Source: Oscillospiraceae bacterium HV4-5-C5C
Lineage (GTDB): Bacteria > Bacillota > Clostridia > Saccharofermentanales > Fastidiosipilaceae
NCBI GenBank assembly: GCA_012034405.1
Contig: JAAVLZ010000010.1
Location: forward strand, 1 to 64,000
Length of the DNA: 64,000 nt
Reading direction: 5' to 3'
In this document: piece after piece, positions 53,655 through 63,271 of the stretch
Position numbering within the stretch: position 1 is the first letter of the stretch
How the letters are laid out: every line of letters begins with the position of its first letter
The notes under the pieces: generated by a model
The model's input: the letters and a program-made list of their open reading frames with translations, nothing else
What the model was told of the DNA's origin: nothing
Database searches by the model: none
Position numbers and translations under genes: made by a program

Positions 53655-55378
53655 CACCATTAAAGGTTTTATTTGTTTCATCTGAAGTCGTGCCGTTTGT
53701 GAAGGTCGGGGGGCTGGCCGATGTGGCCGGTTCATTGCCGCAGGCGCTGTCTGCGCGCGGTGTTGATATCCGCGTCATCATGCCGCTGTACCGGCCGGTA
53801 AAAACTCAATATAAGGACAAACTCAAGTTTATCCGCTGGTCTCAGGTTAAGCTAGGCTGGCGCAGCATGTACAGCGGCTTACTGACCCTGCAGCAAAACG
53901 GCATTACCTATTACTTTATTGACAATGATTATTATTTTGGATCCGACCAGATTTACCAAGATTATTCCTTTGACGTAGAACGTTTCTGCTTCTTTCAGCG
54001 GGCGGTTCTGGAAGCCTGCGGGCAGCCGATGACCTTTGAACCGGATATCATTCACTGCAATGACTGGGAAACCGGTCTGATTCCTTGCCTGTTGCAGGCT
54101 CACTATCAATCTAATGGCTATCACCGCCAGACCAAAACGCTTTACACAATCCATAACCTTAAGTTTCAGGGCGTTTTTGGCAGTGACAGAATTGCGGATT
54201 TATGTGATTTATCCGCAGACTATCTGAATGAATTTGGCGTCCTGAAAGATGGTGCGGCCAATTTTATGAAGGCTGGTATTGTCTACAGTCAACATGTCAA
54301 TACCGTATCGCCCTCCTATGCCAGTGAAATCATGAATGATTTTTATGGCGAAGGGCTTGATGCTGTTTTGCGGGGCTTTTCATACAAGCTCAGCGGTATC
54401 CTCAACGGACTGGATACCAGGACATACGATCCGGCGACCGATCCGGCTATACCGATCCACTATGACAGCAGCAATGTCATAGCGGGTAAGGCCTGCTGCA
54501 AAGCCAGTCTGCAGCAGGAACTTGGCCTGCCGCAGGCGGCGGATAAACCGTTGTTCGCGCTGATCAGCCGTCTGACCGAGCAAAAGGGCCTGGATCTGCT
54601 GCTCTTTATCCTGGATGAACTCCTGGATGATGACATTCAGCTGGTCGTGTTAGGCAATGGCGAGTCACGGTATGAGGACGCCCTGAGGGCCGTCGCAGCC
54701 AGAAGACCCGAGCACATGGCCGTACAGATTCGCTTTGATGAAAAACTGGCCCGCCGGATTTATGCCGGTTCAGATTTTTTCCTGATGCCATCGGTTTTTG
54801 AGCCCTGCGGCCTGTCTCAAATGATTGCCATGCGCTATGGTTCCCTGCCGATCGTGCGTGAAACCGGCGGCCTTAAGGATACGGTAGATCCCTATAATCA
54901 ATACACCGGCACCGGTAATGGTTTTTCCTTTGCCAACATCAACGCGCATGAATTGCTATTCACCAGCAAGTATGCTGTGGATGTTTACCGGCGGCACGAT
55001 GAGGCCTGGACCGCTTTGGTAAAATGCGCTTTAAACAGCGATTTCAGCTGGAAGCAATCCGCAGAGCAGTACCTGAAGCTTTACCAGGGACTGACCGGCA
55101 TACAGGTGACAGACGCCAGTCCGGACCCATCAGCGTCCGGCGAACCGGAAACACCTGAGCCCAGTCCGGCTCCAAACCACGCGGACCAAACCGCAGGTGC
55201 GAGTCAGGGACCTGCTAAACTAGCCACCAGTCGGTCCGGTAAAGCCGGGCACAAAACCAAGGCTGCGGGCAGAAAAACCGCCGCTAAACAGCCGATAACC
55301 ACTGAAGCCTCGCCGTCCGGGCGTAAAGCCAGGACCGGCCGCTCCCAGACGAAGTCAAACAAGTCTGGCAAAGATTAA
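53651..55378 (+). CDS. glgA: Glycogen synthase with lysine-rich C-terminal tail
   Basis: GlgA adds glucose from ADP-glucose to alpha-1,4-glucan. The N-terminal KVGGLADV loop binds ADP-glucose, HCNDWETGL follows near residue 138, and the second Rossmann domain carries SRLTEQKGLDLL and PSVFEPCGLSQ with the catalytic glutamate. The enzyme core ends near residue 482. About 90 further residues are rich in Pro, Ala, Ser and then Lys, Arg and Gly (KTKAAGRKTAAKQP, SKSNKSGKD-like ending). Such a basic, disordered tail is absent from normal GT5 glycogen synthases. It overlaps glgD by four bases and precedes a GH13 gene by 11 bases. Confidence 0.95.
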   Translation: MTPLKVLFVSSEVVPFVKVGGLADVAGSLPQALSARGVDIRVIMPLYRPVKTQYKDKLKFIRWSQVKLGWRSMYSGLLTLQQNGITYYFIDNDYYFGSDQIYQDYSFDVERFCFFQRAVLEACGQPMTFEPDIIHCNDWETGLIPCLLQAHYQSNGYHRQTKTLYTIHNLKFQGVFGSDRIADLCDLSADYLNEFGVLKDGAANFMKAGIVYSQHVNTVSPSYASEIMNDFYGEGLDAVLRGFSYKLSGILNGLDTRTYDPATDPAIPIHYDSSNVIAGKACCKASLQQELGLPQAADKPLFALISRLTEQKGLDLLLFILDELLDDDIQLVVLGNGESRYEDALRAVAARRPEHMAVQIRFDEKLARRIYAGSDFFLMPSVFEPCGLSQMIAMRYGSLPIVRETGGLKDTVDPYNQYTGTGNGFSFANINAHELLFTSKYAVDVYRRHDEAWTALVKCALNSDFSWKQSAEQYLKLYQGLTGIQVTDASPDPSASGEPETPEPSPAPNHADQTAGASQGPAKLATSRSGKAGHKTKAAGRKTAAKQPITTEASPSGRKARTGRSQTKSNKSGKD

Positions 55379-55389
55379 CAGGGACCTGC

Positions 55390-57420
55390 ATGCAAATCGT
55401 TCATCAATCCAGAAGCAAGACGTTTCGCTGCCCGTTTGGCGCCAGACCAGCCGGCAGTATGATCATGCTGGCGTTGGAGACTGAAAGTGAAGCTGACGAA
55501 ATTGATTTTGTCCTGCTGGATTATGCCTACGGTTTAGACCAGTTTTATGACGGAAAAATCATGATGAATGAACAAACTCAGCCAGTGGATGACCCAGCTG
55601 GGGCTGGAGCTTCTGCGTCTGAGACAGCAGATCAGGAGAATCTCCGTTTACTGGAGAAACGCCGTTTCACAAGCTCTGTTCATTTACCGGGTCTCCCTTG
55701 CCTGCTATTTTATTGGTTCGAAATCCGCCTGAAAAATAAGGGCTGCCTTTACTTATGCGCGCACCCCAGTCATGATGGGAGCGGACTGATTACCTCAGGA
55801 CCACCGCTTTATCATGCGCTGGAAACCAGACAGCCGCTGCCCTTTCAGGTGACAGTTTACCGGGAAAACTTTGAAACACCTCAATGGTTCCGGGACGCAA
55901 CGCTGTACCAGATCTTCCCGGACCGCTTCCGGCGCGGGGCTGACTTTGATCTGGCGCGCTTCCATCAGACCCGGCCGGAGCCTGAACGGATTTACCATGA
56001 CAATTGGTCTGATGAAGTCGATATTAAGGGGCTGCCGGGTCAGGGATATCAGGCCACTGATTTTTACGGCGGCAGCCTCAAAGGAATACAGGAGGGTTTG
56101 CCCTATTTGCGGGATCTGGGGATTACTGCGCTGTACCTGAATCCCATTTTTATGGCCAAATCTAATCATCGATATGATACGGCAGACTATCTGAATGTTG
56201 ATCCTATGCTGGGAAGCAATGAAGATTTTGAGGCCTTGTGCCAGGCGGCAGCCCAGGCTGGGATCCGGATCATTCTGGACGGAGTCTTCAGTCATACCGG
56301 CGCGGATAGCATTTATTTCAACAAGTACGGCCGTTTCCCCGGAATCGGGGCGTATCAGGCCGTATGGGACAAAACTATTTCGCCGTACTTTGGCTGGTAT
56401 AACATTCATCTGAATCAGGGCCAGATCAGCTACGATTCCTGGTGGGATTTCCCGGAATTGCCAGCGGTGCGGGAACATGATCTGACTTTCCGGGAGTTTA
56501 TATTGGGAGAAAAGGGGGTGCTGGCGACTTGGCTGCGGCGTGGCGCCTCAGGATTCCGGCTGGATGTGTCTGATGAACTGCCGGATGATTTTATCTGTGA
56601 GCTGAGACAGCGGGTCAAGCAGGTTAAGCCGGACGCGGTTATCATAGGGGAGGTCTGGGAAGACGCAAGTAATAAAGTCAGCTACGGACACTACCGGGAT
56701 TTCTTGCTGGGCAATACCCATGACGGGGTGATGGGTTATCCGTTCCGCCAGGCGCTGGTGGCCTTTTTTAAGGGGACAATAGCCGCTGATGAATTGAATA
56801 ACAGTCTGGAAACGTTAAGAGAAAACTACCCGCCTCAGGCGCTGGCTTGTAATATGAATTTAATTTCAAGCCATGATGTCAGCCGCTTTATAACTGAAGT
56901 AGCAGGGCCGCTGCCACCTCCGGAAAACCGGGACGAGCAGATCCGGCAAAAACTGGATCCGGCTCAGCGGGCATTGGGCGAAAAAAAGCTCTATCTGGCG
57001 TGCTTTTTACAGCTAACCTGCCCTGGTGTCCCCAGCGTTTACTATGGTGATGAAATCGGGATGGAAGGCTATCGGGATCCGCTCAACCGGCGCTGTTTTG
57101 ACTGGCAGCTGGTTGGATCCCCGCTGAACTTGCGCTTAAAAGAATTGCTACAGCTGCGCCGGCGCTATCCGCTGCTGGCACGGGGAAAATTTGAGTGCCT
57201 GTCTGCCAGCGGCAGTTTTTATGCCTTCCGCCGTTATATTAACGCTGACGGGCTGGATTGCTGCGGTCAGCTCTGCCAGAACGCCGGGTCGGAAATCCGG
57301 GTATTGCTCAACGCGGGAGACAAAGAACTGCAGATCCGCCAGGCTGACTTAGACCTGACGCTTGAACCTTATTCTGCCTGTCTGCTGAGCGGAGACCAGA
57401 AGCTGCTATTCAAAGCTTAA
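55390..57420 (+). CDS. GH13 alpha-glycosidase (neopullulanase/amylase-like)
   Basis: This 676-residue cytoplasmic enzyme hydrolyses or transfers alpha-glucans. An N-terminal beta-sandwich (about residues 1-160) precedes the barrel, which opens ATLYQIFPDRFRRG. The four conserved GH13 regions are DGVFSHTG, GFRLDVSDEL (nucleophile Asp), IIGEVWED (acid Glu) and ISSHDVSRF (third Asp). The C-terminal all-beta domain ends the protein. No signal peptide is seen. Directly after glgA, it probably trims or degrades glycogen or maltodextrins inside the cell. No glgB or glgP is found nearby, so branching and phosphorolysis must be encoded elsewhere. Confidence 0.9.
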   Translation: MQIVHQSRSKTFRCPFGARPAGSMIMLALETESEADEIDFVLLDYAYGLDQFYDGKIMMNEQTQPVDDPAGAGASASETADQENLRLLEKRRFTSSVHLPGLPCLLFYWFEIRLKNKGCLYLCAHPSHDGSGLITSGPPLYHALETRQPLPFQVTVYRENFETPQWFRDATLYQIFPDRFRRGADFDLARFHQTRPEPERIYHDNWSDEVDIKGLPGQGYQATDFYGGSLKGIQEGLPYLRDLGITALYLNPIFMAKSNHRYDTADYLNVDPMLGSNEDFEALCQAAAQAGIRIILDGVFSHTGADSIYFNKYGRFPGIGAYQAVWDKTISPYFGWYNIHLNQGQISYDSWWDFPELPAVREHDLTFREFILGEKGVLATWLRRGASGFRLDVSDELPDDFICELRQRVKQVKPDAVIIGEVWEDASNKVSYGHYRDFLLGNTHDGVMGYPFRQALVAFFKGTIAADELNNSLETLRENYPPQALACNMNLISSHDVSRFITEVAGPLPPPENRDEQIRQKLDPAQRALGEKKLYLACFLQLTCPGVPSVYYGDEIGMEGYRDPLNRRCFDWQLVGSPLNLRLKELLQLRRRYPLLARGKFECLSASGSFYAFRRYINADGLDCCGQLCQNAGSEIRVLLNAGDKELQIRQADLDLTLEPYSACLLSGDQKLLFKA

Positions 57421-57437
57421 AGGTTAGCTGCCGGCGG

Positions 57438-57455
57438 TTAAGCGCTTCCGCTTAA
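57438..57455. other. Small hairpin between convergent genes
   Basis: TTAAGCG pairs with CGCTTAA around CTTC; the stem includes the stop codon of the minus-strand gene. There is no T run, so it is at best a weak terminator. Confidence 0.35.
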
Positions 57456-57844
57456 GGATTGGTTGCGGATTCACTGGCGCTTATGGTGGTCTCAAGCTCC
57501 GTATCAGCCGTCTGGAGAACGGCTGAGCCATCCTGGTCTGTGACCACCTGACCGGAAGCGTCGGTCGCGTAAGAGCTGCCGACCAGAGCATCAAAATCAA
57601 TAAAGTGAGACAGCCCCCAAAAGATCAGCAGCATCAGGAGTGTCAGCGCCACCAGCCCGCCCACCATCAGCAGGGTAGACAAAATACAGGATTTGGTCCC
57701 TTGCCAAAAATGCCGGCGTCTGACTTCCCGGCGCATTTTGGGGTCCAGATCCTTAGGCCTGAGCTTTTTACCCTGGATGAATTTACCGCACTTTTTACAA
57801 ACGTTCCGGTTTTCATTTTCCGTTCCGCAATAGGGACATTTCAT
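57452..57844 (-). CDS. Zinc-ribbon membrane protein of unknown function
   Basis: The 130-residue product starts MKCPYCGTENENRNVCKKCG, a two-knuckle zinc ribbon of CPYC and CKKC. A basic patch (KKLRPKDLDPKMRREVRRRH, split around residues 25-46) follows. One strong membrane helix lies at about 58-80, then a short extracellular Ser/Thr/Asp-rich tail. The ATG at 57844 begins the ribbon exactly and is preceded by AGGT; the longer open frame adds an unlikely leader. It is convergent with the GH13 gene, and argS is divergent upstream. The same ribbon-plus-helix plan occurs in the gene at 11719. Confidence 0.72.
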   Translation of the reverse strand: MKCPYCGTENENRNVCKKCGKFIQGKKLRPKDLDPKMRREVRRRHFWQGTKSCILSTLLMVGGLVALTLLMLLIFWGLSHFIDFDALVGSSYATDASGQVVTDQDGSAVLQTADTELETTISASESATNP

Positions 57845-57935
57845 GGGCGCAATACCTGCCTGACTGCCGTAAATTAAGATAGCAATCATTATACACAATT
57901 CACACCCCGGCCACAAACCAGCAGAGGCCGCAGTA

Positions 57936-57944
57936 TGCTAAAAT
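57936..57944 (+). promoter_or_regulatory. Extended -10 promoter for argS
   Basis: TGCTAAAAT (TGn plus TAAAAT) lies 95 bases before argS. No -35 hexamer is evident. Confidence 0.45.
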
Positions 57945-58039
57945 AGCTATCAGATCAGCCCCTGCCCGACAGTCTTGGTTTCCCCGGGCAGCCTGAGTTT
58001 AGCAAAAACTGAAAATCCAACAGATAGGTGTGTAGACAG

Positions 58040-59770
58040 ATGACCGATTTCAGAGCCAAAATTGCAGCATATATAGCGCCGGCGGCAGATTGGGATGCCA
58101 GGGAATTAGCGCAGTTAATGGAAATCCCGCCGCAAGCGGAGCTGGGGGACTACGCCTTACCCTGCTTCGCGCTGGCCAGACACTGGCATAAAGCGCCGCA
58201 GCAGATCGCTGTAAACCTGCAGGAAAAGCTGAGCGAGTTACCGCCTTTTATCCGCGCCATCAAAACGCAGGGGCCTTACTTGAATATCTTTCTTGATCCG
58301 GCTTACTATATGGCTACGGCAGTCAAAGAGGCGCTGGATACACAACAAGTGCCAGGCCAAAACAGTGTCAGTGACCAACGGCCGGTTATTGTTGAATTCT
58401 CTTCGCCTAATATTGCCAAGCCGTTCCATATTGGTCACGCTTTTACAACGATTTTAGGCGAAGCGCTGGCCAGAATTTATACTCATCAGGGTTATCGGGT
58501 CCTGCGCTTTAACCATCTTGGCGATTACGGCACCCAGTTTGGCAAGCTCATTGTGGCTTATGAACGCTGGTGCAATCAGGCCGAGCTGGAGTCGGATCCG
58601 ATCAAGGAACTGAACCGGCTTTATGTCGCCTTCCATCAGGCCGCCAAGGAGGATCCGGAGCTGGAGGCGGAAGCCAGATTGCGGTTTAAGCGGCTTGAGG
58701 AAGGACTGGAGCCAGAGACGGCGCTGTGGAAACAATTCAGGGATTTAAGCCTGAGAGAGTTTAACCGCCTGTATCAGCGACTGAATATACAGTTTGACAA
58801 TATGAACGGAGAGAGCTTTTATTCGCCATTTATACCAGCTGTTGTTGAAATGCTGCAGCGAAAGCACCTGCTGGAAGAAAGCGAAGGCGCTCAGATTGTC
58901 CGCCTGGATGAATATAAACTGCCGCCTTGTATGATACTGAAATCCGATGGAACGACTATTTATGCTTCCAGGGATATTGCTGCTATTCTATACCGTAAAG
59001 AACAGTATGATTTCCAGAAGAATCTTTATGTGGTGGGGTTGCCGCAGTCACTGCATTTTCAGCAGGTCTTCGCAGTGCTTAAAAAGGCCGGTTATGACTG
59101 CGCCGATGACTGTGAGCATATTGGCTTTGGTACGGTGAGATTTGCCGGGGCCAGGTTTTCTACCCGTGAGGGCCATATCATTGAACTGGAAGATCTTTTG
59201 AATGAGGCTGTCGCTAAATCCAGAAAAATCATTGAGGAAAATAATCAACAGCGGGGCGGAGACATGTCTGTGGCTGAGATGGATCTAGCCGCGGAGCGGA
59301 TCGGCCTGGGTGCAGTCCAGTATACTTATCTGCGCAGCGGCCGCGAGCGTGATATTGTTTTTTCCTGGGATGAGATGCTGAATTTTGAGGGTGATACCGC
59401 ACCGTATCTGTTATATACCTATGCCCGGGCCAGATCTATTCTGCGCAAGGCAGGCTTTACTAGCCTGGAGCCGGATTTACAGGCTGGCCTGAGCAGCCTG
59501 GGCAGTGACAGTGAACTGCAATTGGGCCGGCTGCTCAATACGTTTGCTGCCGCGGTACAACAGGCCTGCCAGGCTAATGAACCTTTTATGGTGGCCAGAC
59601 ATATCGCTCAGTTAGCCAGAACCTTCAATAAGTACTATGGCTCAACCCCTGTCCTGAACACGCCTGACCTTAACAACCGGCAGGACCGTCTGGAATTGGT
59701 TAAGGCTTGCTGCAGGGTGCTGGAGACCGGCCTCAATCTGCTGGGGATCCAGACCGTTGACAGGATGTAA
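58040..59770 (+). CDS. argS: Arginyl-tRNA synthetase
   Basis: ArgS charges tRNA-Arg. The class I HIGH motif lies in SSPNIAKPFHIGHAF near residue 122, and a KMSKS-like FSTREG near residue 375. The N-terminal Add-1 tRNA-binding domain and the C-terminal anticodon domain are both present. The enzyme has 576 residues, as expected for this short class. I use ATG 58040, with TAGGTG nine bases upstream, over a GTG at 58028. The M3-like gene follows five bases later. tadA at 9563 makes the inosine in the same tRNA-Arg(ACG) family, but it is not linked here. Confidence 0.95.
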   Translation: MTDFRAKIAAYIAPAADWDARELAQLMEIPPQAELGDYALPCFALARHWHKAPQQIAVNLQEKLSELPPFIRAIKTQGPYLNIFLDPAYYMATAVKEALDTQQVPGQNSVSDQRPVIVEFSSPNIAKPFHIGHAFTTILGEALARIYTHQGYRVLRFNHLGDYGTQFGKLIVAYERWCNQAELESDPIKELNRLYVAFHQAAKEDPELEAEARLRFKRLEEGLEPETALWKQFRDLSLREFNRLYQRLNIQFDNMNGESFYSPFIPAVVEMLQRKHLLEESEGAQIVRLDEYKLPPCMILKSDGTTIYASRDIAAILYRKEQYDFQKNLYVVGLPQSLHFQQVFAVLKKAGYDCADDCEHIGFGTVRFAGARFSTREGHIIELEDLLNEAVAKSRKIIEENNQQRGGDMSVAEMDLAAERIGLGAVQYTYLRSGRERDIVFSWDEMLNFEGDTAPYLLYTYARARSILRKAGFTSLEPDLQAGLSSLGSDSELQLGRLLNTFAAAVQQACQANEPFMVARHIAQLARTFNKYYGSTPVLNTPDLNNRQDRLELVKACCRVLETGLNLLGIQTVDRM

Positions 59771-59775
59771 GCTGA

Positions 59776-61566
59776 ATGACTGCTGTCAATCAACACCCAG
59801 ACAGTGCATATACCCCGCGCTGGGACGCTATTCCGCGGTATCGTGAAAACACAGGGCCGGATCAACCGGGGCTGGCGGGAGGGAAGCCGTTCTCAAGGCA
59901 GACTGCCGGCAAAAAGGCGGAGGACCTGCTGAATCGTTTTGAGCGGGCCTTCACCCAGGCCCCGGCTACCCAGGCGGAAACTGCCAGCCTGCTGCGCTTC
60001 AGTCATGACTGGGATCAGCTGACGTATGCTGTCAGTCAGCTGGCGGAGGACCTGCTTACTGCGGGCGACTGTCCCATCGGTGTCACTGCAGCACCTGATC
60101 TGCCACCTCAGTCAAAGACGGCTTATCATGAGCTGCTGGGTCTGGCGGATCAGGCAGAAATTAAACGGGTGGGACGCTTGACCCGGATTTTGACCTCGCG
60201 GGAACTATATCAGCTGGCCCTGCAGATTGGCTCGCGTCCGCTGTTGCGCTTGCAGAATGCCGTCAGCCTGTCCGATCCGGCGGCTGCTGCAGAACGTGCT
60301 GCCCTCCAGACCGCGATCCTGGCTTATTGGAATAGTCTGGATAAACCGGATCGCGGCCGGGCGGACTGCTTCAGCGCACTGGCACAACCCGGCAGCGGAC
60401 TGAGGCGTTTGCGGGTCAGGCACTTGTTTGCTTATTTGCGGGAGCCGGTCCGGCCGGGGGAAATGCCGCTGCTGTATGATCATGAGTACACGGAGCTGCT
60501 GGTCTGCCGGCAACTTTACGCACAAAAACTGGGCTTCAATGACGGCCTGCGTCTATGTCTGGCTGAAATGGAACTGCCACGGGTCACGACTGAGCAGCTG
60601 TCAGGTTTTTTACAGGAGCTGGAGCGCTGGCTGATACCGCTGGCCGCGGCTCTGAGGCAGCGGCAGAATACGCTGATGGCGGTGCCAGGCGCTAAGAACT
60701 CAGACGGACCTGATTTTCTCAATCGACCGGAAGCCTTTATTGCCTGGGCAGACCAATGCTTTGGTCCGCCGTGGAGTGACGGCAAGCTCTGGCAAACGTG
60801 TCTGCAGGAAGGTTATCTGACCTTAAATACATCTGAGCCCGGGATAGCCGGACCGGTCTGGGTAGGAGAAGCTGCCGGTACCAAATTGCCGCGCGTGGTT
60901 CTTGATTTCAGTCAGCCAGATAATGGTACTACCAAAATCTTAGATCTCTGCCTGGCTTACGGCTATCTGCGCGCCTCTGACCGGGGCCAGACCGGCTGCA
61001 GCCTGGGCTTTTCCGCCTCCTATCCCGAATCCTGCTTCTTGCGGGGCTTTGGGGCCGCGGTGCTGTTATATGGCTGGTCACAAAATGCGGCGGATGATAA
61101 AACCGCGCGGCAGTTGTTTGATGGCTGGCTCAGTGAAACGATACAGGCATTACTGCAGGCCACCTTGCTGACCACCTTTGAGCTGGCCTGTTTCAGTGAT
61201 GCCAATCAGACGGTTTTAGCCCGACAGGATCTCTGGCTTGGTCTCCTGTCCAGATTTTATCCGGAAAAAGTAAATGACAGCGGCTGGCTGCAAAGTGAAG
61301 TAAATAGCTGGCATGGTTATTGCAGCGTCTTTGCAGCTCCCCTGGCTTACCTGCCCCCGCTGTTAGCCGCTGTCAGCAGCCTGACCCTCTGGGACCAGTG
61401 CCGGGTTAATCAGCGGGCCAGCTTTGCCGCGTATCTGCGCTTTGTTCATGCTCTGAATCGGGAGACCTGGGATGAAGCCATAAAGACGGCTAAGCTGCCG
61501 GATCCGTTTGACCTGAGTACAATCAGACGAGCATCCTTCAGGCTGGCGTACCATTTTCAGCTGTAG
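59776..61566 (+). CDS. M3 oligopeptidase-like protein lacking HExxH (probable pseudopeptidase)
   Basis: The 596-residue length and helix pattern match PepF-type oligoendopeptidases. I align DHEYTELLVCRQLYAQKLGF with the SALEA-type helix, LNRPEAFIAWADQCFG and EGYLTLNTSEPGIAGPVW with the PepF stretch before the active site, and EVNSWHGYCSVFAAPLAYL and YLRFVHALN with its C-terminal lobe. Where the zinc site HExGH belongs (about residues 388-397) the sequence is LDLCLAYGYL, and the third ligand motif EVASTFNE reads FSASYPES. All zinc ligands thus appear replaced. The protein should keep the clam-shell peptide chamber but not cleave. It starts five bases after argS. The alignment is by eye. Confidence 0.7.
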   Translation: MTAVNQHPDSAYTPRWDAIPRYRENTGPDQPGLAGGKPFSRQTAGKKAEDLLNRFERAFTQAPATQAETASLLRFSHDWDQLTYAVSQLAEDLLTAGDCPIGVTAAPDLPPQSKTAYHELLGLADQAEIKRVGRLTRILTSRELYQLALQIGSRPLLRLQNAVSLSDPAAAAERAALQTAILAYWNSLDKPDRGRADCFSALAQPGSGLRRLRVRHLFAYLREPVRPGEMPLLYDHEYTELLVCRQLYAQKLGFNDGLRLCLAEMELPRVTTEQLSGFLQELERWLIPLAAALRQRQNTLMAVPGAKNSDGPDFLNRPEAFIAWADQCFGPPWSDGKLWQTCLQEGYLTLNTSEPGIAGPVWVGEAAGTKLPRVVLDFSQPDNGTTKILDLCLAYGYLRASDRGQTGCSLGFSASYPESCFLRGFGAAVLLYGWSQNAADDKTARQLFDGWLSETIQALLQATLLTTFELACFSDANQTVLARQDLWLGLLSRFYPEKVNDSGWLQSEVNSWHGYCSVFAAPLAYLPPLLAAVSSLTLWDQCRVNQRASFAAYLRFVHALNRETWDEAIKTAKLPDPFDLSTIRRASFRLAYHFQL

Positions 61567-61582
61567 AAAGGGAGTTTAGCTC

Positions 61583-63142
61583 ATGCAATTATCCCCGGCT
61601 TTTATTACATCCATGGAGACCTTCTTTCGTCAGGCAAACTATTCGCCGGCTGACCTGCAGGCCTTTTTATCTAGCTTTGACGCGGCACCTCAAAGTGGTC
61701 TGAGAGTCAATCGCCTCAAAACAGGGGCCCTGGCTGCGCGTGCTCGTATAAAGCTGGAGGACTGCTGGCGGCAGGAAGGGCTGGATCCGGACGGATTCAA
61801 ATTGCGGCCGGTACCCTGGTGCAGCGATGGTTGCTTTTATCAACCAGGAACCCGGCCCTCGCTGACTTTGGCGCATAAGCTGGGCCTGTTTTATATTCAG
61901 GAACCTTCCGCCATGCTGCCGGCCTCGCTGCTGCAAGTACAGCCAGGCCAGCTCATACTGGATCTATGTGCCGCGCCCGGCGGAAAAAGCCTGCGCCTGG
62001 CCGCTGATTTGCGCCATCGCGGCTGCCTGGTTGCCAATGAAATCAATGACCGCCGCGCCCGGGTGCTGCTGCGCAACCTGGAACAGCAGGGAGTAAGGAA
62101 CTGTATCGTCAGTAATGCCTCGCCTGAGCAACTGGCCGGACTATGGCCGGAACGCTTTGATAAAGTTCTGGTAGATGCGCCCTGTTCCGGAGAGGGTATG
62201 TTCAGGCGGGACCACAAGGCGGCAGCGGCCTGGGAGGCTTATGGCAGCGCCTCTGTAAAGCCCCTGCAGCGCAGTATTCTCGACTGTGCGGTCCGTCTGC
62301 TGAAACCAGGCGGTGAATTGCTGTATTCTACCTGCACCTTTAATCCGGATGAAAACGAACGGCAGATTGCGGCCCTGCTGCTGCGCCATCCGGAGCTCAG
62401 ACTCCTGCCGGCAGAAAAACGACTGCCGGAGACTTGCTGCCTCAGTCCGGGAGCCAGGCTGCCGGACCTGGAAGCAGATACCTCTCATTGTGTAAGGATC
62501 TGGCCGGGGGCCAGCGGTGGAGACGGTCACTTTGCGGCCCTGCTGGAAAAAGCTCCGCGCCAGGCTTATTCAGCCCTGCAAACGTCAGCTGGCGCTGCTT
62601 TGACAAAACCGCCCCTGAGTCTGTCGCTTTGCCAGGCTGTGCTGGCGGTGGCAGGCCCCTTATTAAAACCGCAGGCGCAACGGCTCTTGCAGTCGCAGCT
62701 AAGCAAGAACGGTCGTCTGACCGGAACCCATCTGCATTTGTGGCCGCCGGTCCTGCCCTTACCCGATGCTCTGCACCTGCTTAAAACCGGACTCTACCTG
62801 GGAGATATCCGGCTGTTAGGGGAGAAAAGCAGATCCCAGGACAGAGCTAAGCACCGCAACCAGACGGCGGTTTATAGCTTTAAACCCTCGCACAGTCTTT
62901 TAATGGCTCTGCCGCGGACTTATTTTGCCCAGGCACTTGATTGGCCGGCTGACGATCCCAGGATTGTTACGGTACTGGGGGGCGGGAGTGTGCCGCTGAG
63001 CGAAGCAGAGCGCTTCAAGCTGCGGCAGGGGGTACAGACAGCCTATATACCGGTATTTGCCGCAGGGTACCCCCTGACCTGGCTGCAGCCGGGCCGGGGC
63101 GCTTACGCTAAAAATCTATTTCCGCCAGGCTGGCGCGGCTGA
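61583..63142 (+). CDS. rsmF: rRNA (cytosine-C5) methyltransferase, RsmF type
   Basis: This NOL1/NOP2/Sun-family enzyme transfers methyl from S-adenosylmethionine to C5 of an rRNA cytosine. Motif I is LDLCAAPGGKSLRLA near residue 127. The motif IV cysteine lies in DAPCSGEGMFRR near residue 201, and the motif VI catalytic cysteine in YSTCTFNPDENE near 250. The C-terminal 220 residues form the RsmF-type PUA-like extension. The 519-residue length fits RsmF better than RsmB, which has an N-terminal NusB domain. The ATG follows AAGGGAG and lies 17 bases after the M3-like gene. Confidence 0.87.
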   Translation: MQLSPAFITSMETFFRQANYSPADLQAFLSSFDAAPQSGLRVNRLKTGALAARARIKLEDCWRQEGLDPDGFKLRPVPWCSDGCFYQPGTRPSLTLAHKLGLFYIQEPSAMLPASLLQVQPGQLILDLCAAPGGKSLRLAADLRHRGCLVANEINDRRARVLLRNLEQQGVRNCIVSNASPEQLAGLWPERFDKVLVDAPCSGEGMFRRDHKAAAAWEAYGSASVKPLQRSILDCAVRLLKPGGELLYSTCTFNPDENERQIAALLLRHPELRLLPAEKRLPETCCLSPGARLPDLEADTSHCVRIWPGASGGDGHFAALLEKAPRQAYSALQTSAGAALTKPPLSLSLCQAVLAVAGPLLKPQAQRLLQSQLSKNGRLTGTHLHLWPPVLPLPDALHLLKTGLYLGDIRLLGEKSRSQDRAKHRNQTAVYSFKPSHSLLMALPRTYFAQALDWPADDPRIVTVLGGGSVPLSEAERFKLRQGVQTAYIPVFAAGYPLTWLQPGRGAYAKNLFPPGWRG

Positions 63143-63271
63143 AAGCAGAACCCTGAAGCATTTTTCCTTTGAAAACCAATGCTGCCCTGGAGAACGGCGG
63201 AACTGCCGGGGATAAAGCCTGGAGCAGATCATCTTTTCAGGCTGGAGAAATCATTAAGAAAGAGGCAAGAT

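Noticed and set aside
55795-56478. 227-residue minus-strand open frame opposite the GH13 gene
   Set aside because: Covers the catalytic barrel of the GH13 enzyme in antisense and has no ribosome site.
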